This document shows, piece after piece, positions 44,502 to 52,898 of a stretch of DNA of 63,871 nt. Source of the stretch: Bacteroidales bacterium (GTDB lineage Bacteria > Bacteroidota > Bacteroidia > Bacteroidales > Muribaculaceae). The DNA lies in contig JAAVFL010000028.1 of assembly GCA_014800795.1 (NCBI GenBank), positions 1-63,871 on the forward strand. The letters are read 5' to 3'. A program made the translations under genes and the position numbers. Numbering within the stretch: position 1 is the first letter of the stretch; the number at the start of each line of letters is the position of its first letter. The notes under the pieces are model-generated. The model did not search any database and had not been told where the DNA came from. It saw only the letters and a list, made by a program, of their open reading frames with translations.

Positions 44502-46694
44502 GTGATTACCTGTGCCACAGCTCTCGTAACCGCTCCTGTCACGATCTTCCTCATCGTGATGGCGATTATTCTGCTTGCACCGGTGATTCTCAACAAGCTC
44601 AAGATTCCGCATATCATCGGCATGATAGTGGCGGGAGTGGTTGTAGGTCCATACGGACTGAATATTCTCGACCGCGACAGTTCGTTCACGATTTTCGGTC
44701 AGGTCGGGCTCTTATATCTCATGTTTCTCGCGGGACTTGAGATAGACATGTACCATCTCAGACGCAATATCCGCAAGGGGGTGGTATTCGGGCTGCTTAC
44801 ATTCTTCATACCTATGGTTATGGGTGTGCTGGCGAGTGTTTATATACTTCACGTCAGCTGGCTTACTTCATTTTTGCTCGCCTCGATGTACGCGTCGCAT
44901 ACCCTCATAGCCTATCCCGTAGCGGCGCGCTTCGGAATTACAAAAGCCCCGTCGGTACTGATCTCCGTAGTCGGAACCATAATCGCGGTAGTCGGTGCGC
45001 TTCTTGTACTCGCCGGAGCCGTGAATATATTTGATACCGGAGAGTTTCATTCATCCGGATTTCTGTGGCTCTTCACTAAACTGGCCCTTTACTGTGCCGC
45101 TGTGCTGTATGCTTATCCGCGCCTTACGCGAAGGTTTTTCAAGCAGTATAGCGACAAAGTGACGCAATATGTGTTTGTGATGGTGATGCTCTTTCTCTCG
45201 GCATGGGTGTCCGGAGCCATAGGCCTTGAGCCTGTTCTCGGAGCGTTCTTCGCCGGACTGGTACTCAACCGTTACATACCCGCCAACTCACCGCTGATGA
45301 ACAGTATCGAGTTCGTAGGTAATGCGCTCTTCATTCCATACTTTCTCATAGGTGTGGGAATGATGATTAATGTCGGGGTGATAGCCCGCGGTAATACCCT
45401 TGCAGTAGCGGGGGTGATGCTTGCCGTGGCTCTTGCAAGCAAATGGCTGGCGGCATGGATAGCCCAGATAACATATGGGATGGATGGAGCTGACCGACGC
45501 ATGATGTTTGGCCTGACAACGGCTCATACCGCGGTGGCTCTCGCGGTGGTGACTATAGGATACAATATGATTCTGCCCGACGGATCGCGCATGATCGATG
45601 AGACTATACTGAACGGAACCGTACTTGTAATTCTTGTTACCTGTGCCATCGCACCTATGTTCACCTCTCAGGCCGCATCGCGCATAAAGATACGGATGCT
45701 CGAAGGTGTTTCGCAAACAGATGTGGAAAAGGCTTCGGCCGTGCATATGCTTATTCCGGTAGCGAATCCCATCACATCCGCATCCTTGATGGAACTTGGC
45801 CTTATGATGAGGCTTCGTCATGAGGGGATAAATGCAGATACGCTCTACGCTCTGCATGTCCGCAACGACAATTCTCCTGCGGCTAAAGCTATTGGTGAAA
45901 ATTCGCTCAGGCTGGCTATTCAGGCTGCCGCAGGAGCCGATGTGCCTGTCACGCCGATCGAACGGTTCGATATCAATACGGTGACCGGAATATTGAACAC
46001 CGTTCAGGAACGCGACATCAATTGCATTGTTATCGGCATGCACAGGAAGACTACGGTCATCGATTCGTTTCTCGGTGCGAAGATTGAGCAGCTGTTGAAA
46101 GGAACGAACCACATGGTTGTGATATCGCGTTGCTATATACCGCTCAATACGGTTACACGCATCGTCGTGTTCGTACCGGCCAATGCCGAATATGAAACCG
46201 GATTCCGCAGATGGGTGCTTGCGCTTGGTCATCTCGCCTCGGAGATCGGGTGCCGTATCATTTTCTGCACTAACGAGCGTCAGCAACCTATTGTTCGGTC
46301 GATAATACGGCGTGAGGCGCTCGGCATACGCCATGAATACCGTACGGTCCTCGATAAGGATGATTTCGTGCTGTTGGCGAACAGGGTTCTCGACGACGAC
46401 CTGTTTGTGGTTATAGGGGCGCGCCCCAACTCTGTCAGCTATTCTTCCGACATGGTGGAAAGTGCGATGTTCCTCCAGCGTTATTTCAACCGCTATAATC
46501 TATGTATGATATATCCCGAGCAGTTCGGGGAGGAACCTGCCTCATATACTTTTACGGATCCGCTCGGTTCTGATATTGTCACTACGGCGTCACCGCTGTG
46601 GCTTGCCGTGCGTTCGCGGCTTCAGAAGCTCAACGCTCTTAAAAAGCGTCTTACCCACCGACGCCGCTCCCGCCGGCAGCCTCCGACGCTCTGA
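44502..46694 (+). CDS. CPA2-type cation:proton antiporter with USP-like tail
   Basis: 730 residues. The N-terminal 400 form about twelve membrane helices with IPHIIGMIVAGVVVGPYGL, FLAGLEIDMYHLRRN and LEPVLGAFFAGLVLNR, typical of Na+(K+)/H+ exchangers. The C-terminal 320 residues are cytoplasmic and look like two universal-stress-protein-like modules (INCIVIGMHRKT, DDLFVVIGARPNS). Start is a GTG 12 nt after asd; an ATG at 44559 would cut the first helix. Ion specificity unknown. Confidence 0.88.
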   Translation: MITCATALVTAPVTIFLIVMAIILLAPVILNKLKIPHIIGMIVAGVVVGPYGLNILDRDSSFTIFGQVGLLYLMFLAGLEIDMYHLRRNIRKGVVFGLLTFFIPMVMGVLASVYILHVSWLTSFLLASMYASHTLIAYPVAARFGITKAPSVLISVVGTIIAVVGALLVLAGAVNIFDTGEFHSSGFLWLFTKLALYCAAVLYAYPRLTRRFFKQYSDKVTQYVFVMVMLFLSAWVSGAIGLEPVLGAFFAGLVLNRYIPANSPLMNSIEFVGNALFIPYFLIGVGMMINVGVIARGNTLAVAGVMLAVALASKWLAAWIAQITYGMDGADRRMMFGLTTAHTAVALAVVTIGYNMILPDGSRMIDETILNGTVLVILVTCAIAPMFTSQAASRIKIRMLEGVSQTDVEKASAVHMLIPVANPITSASLMELGLMMRLRHEGINADTLYALHVRNDNSPAAKAIGENSLRLAIQAAAGADVPVTPIERFDINTVTGILNTVQERDINCIVIGMHRKTTVIDSFLGAKIEQLLKGTNHMVVISRCYIPLNTVTRIVVFVPANAEYETGFRRWVLALGHLASEIGCRIIFCTNERQQPIVRSIIRREALGIRHEYRTVLDKDDFVLLANRVLDDDLFVVIGARPNSVSYSSDMVESAMFLQRYFNRYNLCMIYPEQFGEEPASYTFTDPLGSDIVTTASPLWLAVRSRLQKLNALKKRLTHRRRSRRQPPTL

Positions 46695-46765
46695 TCCCCC
46701 CATGATATATGATCCTGCTTGTGAATCCCGGCCTAAGCATCCGTCAGGAGGCATGCGTGGGGTAT

Positions 46766-49150
46766 TCAGCGGATGGTTGTAGTGACAGTTGCTCCTGATT
46801 TAACTTTTATTTTTCTGCTCCATTTGGTAAAACGGTTATCTCCAAGCGGTTGCCGGCTATCATCGTCTGTTTCCGCAAAGATGCTGTAGGAGGCGTCGAA
46901 GGGAGTTGGATTGGTGATACGCAGTTTTGTTTTCCCTTTGGAGCTACTGATGATTTCTACATCGGCGTGATCGAAAACAAACAGTTCCGGATCGGCGCCT
47001 CCGGTGCGGAGATATATTCCCGGAATTTCTATTGCCATAAGCGCGCCGTTCGTTTCGTTCCATCCCGTTTTCCATCCCCGGTCAAGAATTCCGCGGCGGT
47101 CCGCATCGCAGTATGTCAGCCGTTCGTTGATAGTGCCGTCAGACTGAATACCCTCGGCATGGGCATGGATTACATCGCGCAGAAGCTCGGCATATATCCG
47201 TTTGCCGGTGGCGCGGTAGAGCTTGAAGAGGGCATCACCGGAAAGAGTGCAGAATCCAGGAGCGCCATGTTTGTTCTGGGTACTTGCCCATACCGCGCCG
47301 GTGAAGTTCGCGCCGGTTTTTGCAAGATCCAGATCAGACGGGAGCCGGTAGTCGAATGATACGGTCCAGGTCGAACACAACGCGGCGCAATCCTCAGCCA
47401 TATCGATATAGTCGCGGTTGCCGGTTATCTCATACAGTGTCACAAGGGAGGTCGTAAGGGCTATTGCCGTTTCGGAATCCGAGTTCTGGAGGATATCGCC
47501 GCATCCGCCTGAAGTAAAACCGGTAATACGGAATTCATCGTATAGTTTCCGGGCTGCTTCTTCGGCTGTTGCGAGATAGTCGGGGCAATTGTAATATTTC
47601 GAGGCCAAAGCCATTCCTCCGGCTGCGCTGGCGCCCCCCGAGGTGTTGAATGTTGCAGGAACGCCGCTCTCAACATGCACGTAGCCCCCCCATGTTCCAT
47701 AATCTTTCCAGGTCTGAGCGAAGGCATCCGCCAGTTTGCGGGTCTCGGTTTCCCACATCGGACTGATATAACTTTCGCGTCCGCTTGTTTTCAGCAATTC
47801 AAGCTGTTTTATCATCCAGTAGAGGATATCGCCGTTCTTGCGGGTCAGACCTATGCCGGGAACTATTGCGCAGGCGTCGCGCAGCTCCACGGTGCCGTCG
47901 GGTTTGAGCAGGTCGTAGTAGTAACCGCTTTCGCCGTGAGCCCGGGGTAGAGCGAAGTCAAATGTACGGCTTACACGACGAAAGTGTTCCATATCGCCGG
48001 CGGCGAGCATCGGATAAGTGTTGATAAGCCCGCCGATCCAGCCATACGACATCCAGTCCCATCCTTCCGGGCGGTAGAACTCTACGCTGTCGCGGCTGTA
48101 ATACCTGTCGTCGATATTTTGTGACATTACTTCAAGCACATGGCTCATCGGATAAAAGTCGCGCGCAGGGCGGGAAGTGGCAGAAGTATGAAGTTTTCTC
48201 GCATGCATGAAGCCGGTAAGCATGGCTGCGGTATCCTGTGCCGGGAAAGTGACGCGTGTCACGCTTAAAGTCACGGTGTCGCCGACGGCGAAATTCATCC
48301 CGCGGTCGGAGCTTTCACTGAAGCCTATGAATTCAGGCTTTCTGCCGCGTACCCCGGGAGCGGATATTACGGCGGTGGCATGCGAACGGTCGCGGCTCTC
48401 CTCCATTATCAGGGCGTGATCGCGTATCAGCCCCGTTTCAAGCCCCTCGCCGTTGTCGGCGATACCCTGCTCGGTAAGCAACAGTGTCGCCATCCCGTTT
48501 TTTCTGTCGAGAATAGCTATGGCTGGGGTTGCAGCATTACATACACTGACTTCAAGGAGTGACTCCGATCCGAAATCCGGCGACAGCTGCGGAATCGGGT
48601 TGGATGTCAGCGCGAGATCACGCCGGTCGTAATCGCCCGGGTCGAGCCCGGTGGCATAATTGCGGTTCACGATACGTTGCCGGTTTCCGTTGTAGACCGA
48701 AGCAGGAATCATTACATAGTTGTCGCTGCTCCATTCGGGGAAGTCATGCGTGACCGCAACACCCGACTGTTCCATTCCGGTTCGGGCAATGAAACGGTAT
48801 ATGATTTTTTCTGCTTTACCGTTTTTTATTGCTGATGGAATTTTTACTTCCGAGGTGTCGGTCTCGACTTTCCAGCGTTCCGACTCAGCCACCGGAACGG
48901 CCGCGATGAGTCGGGCATTGTCGTAACGGCAGTCGAGTAGCTCCGCCGGGGGAGTGGCGCACCCTCCGGACCCCTCCCGAAGGGGGGGGTGCAGGGTAGT
49001 GGAAGGGGGTGCGGAAGGGTGTCGGAAAAGAGTGTCGGAGGGGGATATGACACGTCTGTCCGATGGGAGCCATTTTGCTCCGGCCATTATTGGGAGAAGG
49101 ATGCAGATTATAGTAAATTTCTGTATCCTGACGTTTTGAAATATAGTCAT
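46766..49150 (-). CDS. secreted protein with predicted alpha/alpha-toroid catalytic region, family not recognised
   Basis: 794 residues. A signal-like N-terminus (KFTIICILLPIMAGA) is followed by an odd low-complexity insert (residues about 35-64, see 48957-49046). Residues 70-330 are beta-rich, with PASVYNGNRQRI. The next 400 are helical with repeated Trp/Gly motifs: EGWDWMSYGWIGGLINTYP, ESGYYYDLLKPDG, WKDYGTWGGYVHVESGVPAT, NTSGGASAAGGMALA, RGWKTGWNETNGALMA. That layout resembles (alpha/alpha) barrel polysaccharide lyases or glycosidases of PUL type. Activity is inferred from fold impression only. Confidence 0.7.
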   Translation of the reverse strand: MTIFQNVRIQKFTIICILLPIMAGAKWLPSDRRVISPSDTLFRHPSAPPSTTLHPPLREGSGGCATPPAELLDCRYDNARLIAAVPVAESERWKVETDTSEVKIPSAIKNGKAEKIIYRFIARTGMEQSGVAVTHDFPEWSSDNYVMIPASVYNGNRQRIVNRNYATGLDPGDYDRRDLALTSNPIPQLSPDFGSESLLEVSVCNAATPAIAILDRKNGMATLLLTEQGIADNGEGLETGLIRDHALIMEESRDRSHATAVISAPGVRGRKPEFIGFSESSDRGMNFAVGDTVTLSVTRVTFPAQDTAAMLTGFMHARKLHTSATSRPARDFYPMSHVLEVMSQNIDDRYYSRDSVEFYRPEGWDWMSYGWIGGLINTYPMLAAGDMEHFRRVSRTFDFALPRAHGESGYYYDLLKPDGTVELRDACAIVPGIGLTRKNGDILYWMIKQLELLKTSGRESYISPMWETETRKLADAFAQTWKDYGTWGGYVHVESGVPATFNTSGGASAAGGMALASKYYNCPDYLATAEEAARKLYDEFRITGFTSGGCGDILQNSDSETAIALTTSLVTLYEITGNRDYIDMAEDCAALCSTWTVSFDYRLPSDLDLAKTGANFTGAVWASTQNKHGAPGFCTLSGDALFKLYRATGKRIYAELLRDVIHAHAEGIQSDGTINERLTYCDADRRGILDRGWKTGWNETNGALMAIEIPGIYLRTGGADPELFVFDHADVEIISSSKGKTKLRITNPTPFDASYSIFAETDDDSRQPLGDNRFTKWSRKIKVKSGATVTTTIR
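48957..49046 (-). repeat. GC-rich palindromic insert inside coding sequence
   Basis: The segment contains CTCCCGAAGGGGGGGG and several GGGTG(C/T)(G/C)G units, and encodes HPSAPPSTTLHPPLREGSGG in frame. It sits between signal peptide and mature domain, unlike the normal sequence on each side. It looks like an intragenic repeat that kept the frame open. Confidence 0.5.
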
Positions 49151-49203
49151 TTATACGATATGCGCAGGGTTATACGGTGATAGTGATGAATCGGTTGGGT
49201 CTG

Positions 49204-51345
49204 TTATAAAATGCTTATCTTTAATGATTTAAGCGCTTTATCGGCAGAACTGCCACCATAAAGAATCTCATACTCACCGGGAATAACTTCCTCGCGTGCA
49301 GTTTCTGTGTTGTATCTTCGGAAAGCGCTGTCTGTCAGCGTGAAATCTACATTCTTTTCTTCGCCGCGCGCAATATTCACCCTGCGGAATCCTTTCAGCG
49401 ACTTGCCCGGCCCGCTTTCATCTCCGATTTTGCGTACGTATATCTGAATTACCTCGTCGCCATCTTTTTTACCGATATTTTTAACTGGTATTGAGATGGT
49501 TACATCCTCTCCCCGATTTATCTCCGTTCCGGTAGAGATGGCATCACCATATTTAAATGTAGTATAGCTAAGTCCGTGACCGAATGGGTATTGTGGTTCG
49601 TCGCTCATGTAGCGGTATGTTCTGTTGTTCATACTGTAATCCTGATAATCAGGAAGTTGGCTGGTAGATTTGTAAAATGTGATAGGAAGCCGTCCTGCCG
49701 GATTGTATTCACCGAAAAGAACTTCGGCAACAGCGGTTCCTCCTGCCTGCCCTGGATACCATGCCTGAAGTATGGCATCGCAATATTGGTCTTCTTGTTC
49801 CAGTCCTATAGCTGATCCTGAGCAGTTTACGAATACGACTTTCTTTCCGGCATTTTTAAGAGTTTTAAGCATCTGGCGCTGAACCTCAGGAAGTTCGATG
49901 ATTTCGCGGTCGCCGCGTTGGAATCCTTCGTAACTCTCGCTCATTTCCTCACCTTCGAACTGCGGGGATATCCCTCCGGCGAAAACAACTATATCTGTCT
50001 TAATATCAGATGTTTCGAATGGCATACTTTCTATATGTCCGCATCCGGCAATGTATGTGGTAGCCTTCGATCCGTTCACATTCTCTATCCCTTCCAGTAT
50101 GGTGACTGTATGTGAAGGAAAACCGTTGTAGTTTCCCCACATCATGGTTGAATCTGTAGCGTTAGGGCCGATTATTGTTAATTTATTTCCTTTCTTAAGA
50201 GGTAACACTCTATTATTTTTAAGTAAAGTCATGGATTTTAGAGCCATATCGAGAGCGCTTAGACGGTGCTTTTCGCTGTCAACTATTCCGATATCAGTTC
50301 TGGCACGTTCGTCAGTAGGGGAGGGAAGAAGTTCCCCAAGCATGATGCGGGCCTCTAAAATACGACGAACGCTCTGATTGATAGTCTCTTCGCTTATAAG
50401 TCCCTGTTTTAACGCTTCTCTGAGACGATTGTAATCCCAGCCGCATTCGAGATCAGTGCCGGCGATGACGGCATCAGCAGCTGCATGTTCACCATCGGGA
50501 TGGGTCATATGTGTTCCACCGTTGAAGAAATCGCCAATGGCGCCGCAATCGCTGACTACCAGCCCTTTGTATCCCCATTGCCCACGGAGAATCTGATGGA
50601 GCAGACGATTGCTTCCGCAGCATGGCTCACCCTCGAAGCGGTTGTAGGCACACATTACCTGACCTACACCGGCATCTACAAGCGACCGGAATGCCGGGAG
50701 ATATGTATCGTACAGGTCTACAAGGTCAATTCCCTCAGCATCAAACGAATGCCGATTCCATTCCGGACCGCTGTGAACTGCGTAATGTTTTGCACAGGCC
50801 ATAACTTTCATCGCGTCCGGATCAGGTCCCTGAAGTCCTCTTACTACGGCTGCTCCCATCCGGCCTGCCAGATAAGGGTCTTCTCCATATGTTTCCTGAC
50901 CTCTTCCCCATCGGGGATCGCGAAAAATGTTAACGTTTGGTGTCCAGAATGTAAGTCCCTGATATCTTTCGTAACTATCCTTATTGCGGTAGTAGTTGAA
51001 TTTGGCGCGTGCCTCGTCGCTGACAATGCCGAATGTCTCTTCTATGGCAGGTTCGTCCCATGTTGCTGCAAGTCCGATAGCCTGAGGGAATACGGTTGCA
51101 AGTCCGCATCTTCCAACGCCGTGCAGGGCTTCGTTCCACCAGTCGTATTTGGGTATTCCAAGACGTTCGATGGCAGGTGAGTCGTTCATCATAAGAGAGA
51201 TTTTCTCGTCAGTAGTCAATTCATTCAGAAGTGAATCCGCTTTATAAACGATTTGCTGGCGTGTAAGAGACGATGCAGCAGTTGCGATAGTTCCGGCAGT
51301 TGTAGCCAGACTTAACATCAATATTTTACTCAATAGTCTTTTCAT
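49204..51345 (-). CDS. GH3 family beta-glycosidase (beta-xylosidase/glucosidase type)
   Basis: 713 residues with a signal peptide (MKRLLSKILMLSLATTAGTIATA). First domain: YDWWNEALHGVGR, NIFRDPRWGRGQETYGEDP, ACAKHYAVHSGPE, and the nucleophile Asp in GLVVSDCGAI. The alpha/beta sandwich (NPAGRLPITFYKS region) and a C-terminal fibronectin-type domain are complete. WWNEALHG and the NRHSFDA loop resemble beta-xylosidase-like GH3 enzymes; the substrate is uncertain. Monocistronic. Confidence 0.92.
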   Translation of the reverse strand: MKRLLSKILMLSLATTAGTIATAASSLTRQQIVYKADSLLNELTTDEKISLMMNDSPAIERLGIPKYDWWNEALHGVGRCGLATVFPQAIGLAATWDEPAIEETFGIVSDEARAKFNYYRNKDSYERYQGLTFWTPNVNIFRDPRWGRGQETYGEDPYLAGRMGAAVVRGLQGPDPDAMKVMACAKHYAVHSGPEWNRHSFDAEGIDLVDLYDTYLPAFRSLVDAGVGQVMCAYNRFEGEPCCGSNRLLHQILRGQWGYKGLVVSDCGAIGDFFNGGTHMTHPDGEHAAADAVIAGTDLECGWDYNRLREALKQGLISEETINQSVRRILEARIMLGELLPSPTDERARTDIGIVDSEKHRLSALDMALKSMTLLKNNRVLPLKKGNKLTIIGPNATDSTMMWGNYNGFPSHTVTILEGIENVNGSKATTYIAGCGHIESMPFETSDIKTDIVVFAGGISPQFEGEEMSESYEGFQRGDREIIELPEVQRQMLKTLKNAGKKVVFVNCSGSAIGLEQEDQYCDAILQAWYPGQAGGTAVAEVLFGEYNPAGRLPITFYKSTSQLPDYQDYSMNNRTYRYMSDEPQYPFGHGLSYTTFKYGDAISTGTEINRGEDVTISIPVKNIGKKDGDEVIQIYVRKIGDESGPGKSLKGFRRVNIARGEEKNVDFTLTDSAFRRYNTETAREEVIPGEYEILYGGSSADKALKSLKISIL

Positions 51346-51391
51346 GTGGGATCAGGTATATTTTTTAGATTTATTTTTGAAAATTCTGCTG

Positions 51392-51399
51392 CAAATATA
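51392..51399 (-). promoter_or_regulatory. GH3 promoter -7 box
   Basis: Minus-strand TATATTTGC about 45 nt before the GH3 ATG. The -33 element is weak. Remainder of the gap to 51529 shows nothing. Confidence 0.5.
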
Positions 51400-51529
51400 G
51401 ATAATATAGGCTCAATACCGATTGTAGGATTGACGCAACTATTGCAATTTTTCCGTCTTTCTCTAAATCTTTCATTTTTTGCAGCAAACGGTATCTAGTA
51501 GCGCGCAGTTGATTTTAAGGTACTGATAC

Positions 51530-51563
51530 AAAAAAGGCTATGTCAAGTGACATAGCCTTTTTA
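51530..51563 (-). terminator. terminator of tRNA-Ser/tRNA-Arg unit
   Basis: Stem AAAAAGGCTATGTCA/TGACATAGCCTTTTT; on the minus strand it follows tRNA-Arg by a few bases and ends in T6. Confidence 0.88.
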
Positions 51564-51566
51564 TAG

Positions 51567-51640
51567 TGATTCGCACAGGATTCAAACCTGTAACCTTCTG
51601 ATCCGTAGTCAGATGCTCTATTCAGTTGAGCTAGCGAACC
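51567..51640 (-). tRNA. tRNA-Arg (anticodon ACG), second copy
   Basis: All 74 nt are identical to the copy at 404-477. It is the second tRNA of a tRNA-Ser/tRNA-Arg transcript. Confidence 0.96.
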
Positions 51641-51676
51641 ATCTTTTCAATGCCGAGGCATTTTTTATGTTTTTAG

Positions 51677-51761
51677 CGGAGAGAGAGGGATTCGAACCCC
51701 CGGAGGTGTTACCCTCAACGGTTTTCAAGACCGCCGCAATCGACCACTCTGCCATCTCTCC
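51677..51761 (-). tRNA. tRNA-Ser (anticodon TGA)
   Basis: 85 nt with acceptor GGAGAGA/TCTCTCC and discriminator G, anticodon loop CTTGAAA (TGA) and the long variable arm (TTGAGGGTAACACCTCC) typical of class II tRNAs. CCA is not encoded. Confidence 0.96.
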
Positions 51762-51810
51762 ATTGGCGGATCATCAGCTTTATTCCGGGCTTCTGTTCCT
51801 AAGAGTGGTG

Positions 51811-51818
51811 CAAAGGTA
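51811..51818 (-). promoter_or_regulatory. promoter of tRNA-Ser/tRNA-Arg unit, -7 box
   Basis: Minus-strand TACCTTTGC, the same form seen before tRNA-Gln and tRNA-Cys in this window. Confidence 0.65.
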
Positions 51819-52021
51819 CATATGTTTTTTGAATTATGCAAGAGCTGAGTTGATTTTTCTTGCCTTTAATGAAATTAATCTGTCTGGAGCGGGTGTTCAG
51901 GGGGATGATAGCGAGTATTTTGACCGGTAGAAAAGTTTTTATAAATTTGTGTGGGACAAATGTCGGTGATAGTTGTTTTATCTGGGGGATTTTGGGTTTA
52001 TGCTGTAATTATATTTTGAAA

Positions 52022-52801
52022 ATGAATGGAATTGTATTATGCATAGTGTTGCCGTTCGCTGGTACTGTTCTAGGTGCAGCGACTGTTTTTCTGATGAGGA
52101 GGAGCATACCGATTCTTTTACAGAAGGCTCTCAATGGTTTTGCGGCCGGAGTAATGGTAGCCGCCGGGATATGGTCTTTGCTGATACCTTCGATTGAGAT
52201 GACTGGTAAGGATGGGCTTATGAGTGTGTTACCTGCGGTAGTTGGTTTTCTCGGGGGTATGTTTTTTCTGCTGTTTCTTGATAGTGTGGTGCCTCATCAG
52301 CATATTGACAGCAACAAGAGCGAAGGGCCTAAATCACATCTGTCGCGAACGGCCAAGCTGGTTTTTGCAGTGACGCTTCATAATATTCCGGAGGGAATGG
52401 CGGTAGGTGTGGCTCTTGCCGCAGCTCTTGAAAATAATGTTTATATGCCTATGGCAGCAGCTGTGGCGTTGTCGGTAGGTATCGCGATTCAGAATTTTCC
52501 AGAGGGTGCAATTGTTTCGATGCCAATGCGTAACGCAGGTAATTCCCGTAGGAAGTCGTTTTTGATGGGTGCGTTAAGTGGTGTTGTAGAGCCGCTGGGA
52601 ACGGTCTTGACAATTCTCCTCGCATCGTTTATATTGCCGGTGTTGCCATACCTGCTGGCTTTCGCTGCAGGAGCAATGATGTATGTGGTTGTAGAGGAAC
52701 TTATTCCTGAAACACAGGAAGGAGAGCATTCGAATATGGGAACGGTTGGATTCGCGTTGGGTTTTGTATTGATGATGGTTCTTGACGTTCTGTTGGGGTA
52801 A
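52022..52801 (+). CDS. ZIP family divalent metal transporter
   Basis: 259 residues, about eight membrane helices. The two metal-site helices carry HNIPEGMAVG and QNFPEGAIVS, and the loop between helices 3 and 4 holds His residues (VPHQHIDSN). It resembles GufA/ZupT-type importers of zinc or other divalent ions. ATG 52022 (MNGIVLCIVLPFAG) is chosen; the longer frame starts near the tRNA promoter. Confidence 0.93.
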   Translation: MNGIVLCIVLPFAGTVLGAATVFLMRRSIPILLQKALNGFAAGVMVAAGIWSLLIPSIEMTGKDGLMSVLPAVVGFLGGMFFLLFLDSVVPHQHIDSNKSEGPKSHLSRTAKLVFAVTLHNIPEGMAVGVALAAALENNVYMPMAAAVALSVGIAIQNFPEGAIVSMPMRNAGNSRRKSFLMGALSGVVEPLGTVLTILLASFILPVLPYLLAFAAGAMMYVVVEELIPETQEGEHSNMGTVGFALGFVLMMVLDVLLG

Positions 52802-52837
52802 CGGCAGTTCCGATAAGAAGTCCTTGCATCCGGATAC

Positions 52838-52877
52838 AAATGTGGCTGTGTCGTTTTGAAGCGACACAGCCACATTT
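52838..52877. terminator. bidirectional terminator
   Basis: Perfect stem AAATGTGGCTGTGTCG/CGACACAGCCACATTT with loop TTTTGAAG, between the convergent ZIP gene and the T9SS cargo gene. Confidence 0.85.
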
Positions 52878-52898
52878 CTGCTGTTCAGTGTTAGAGTG

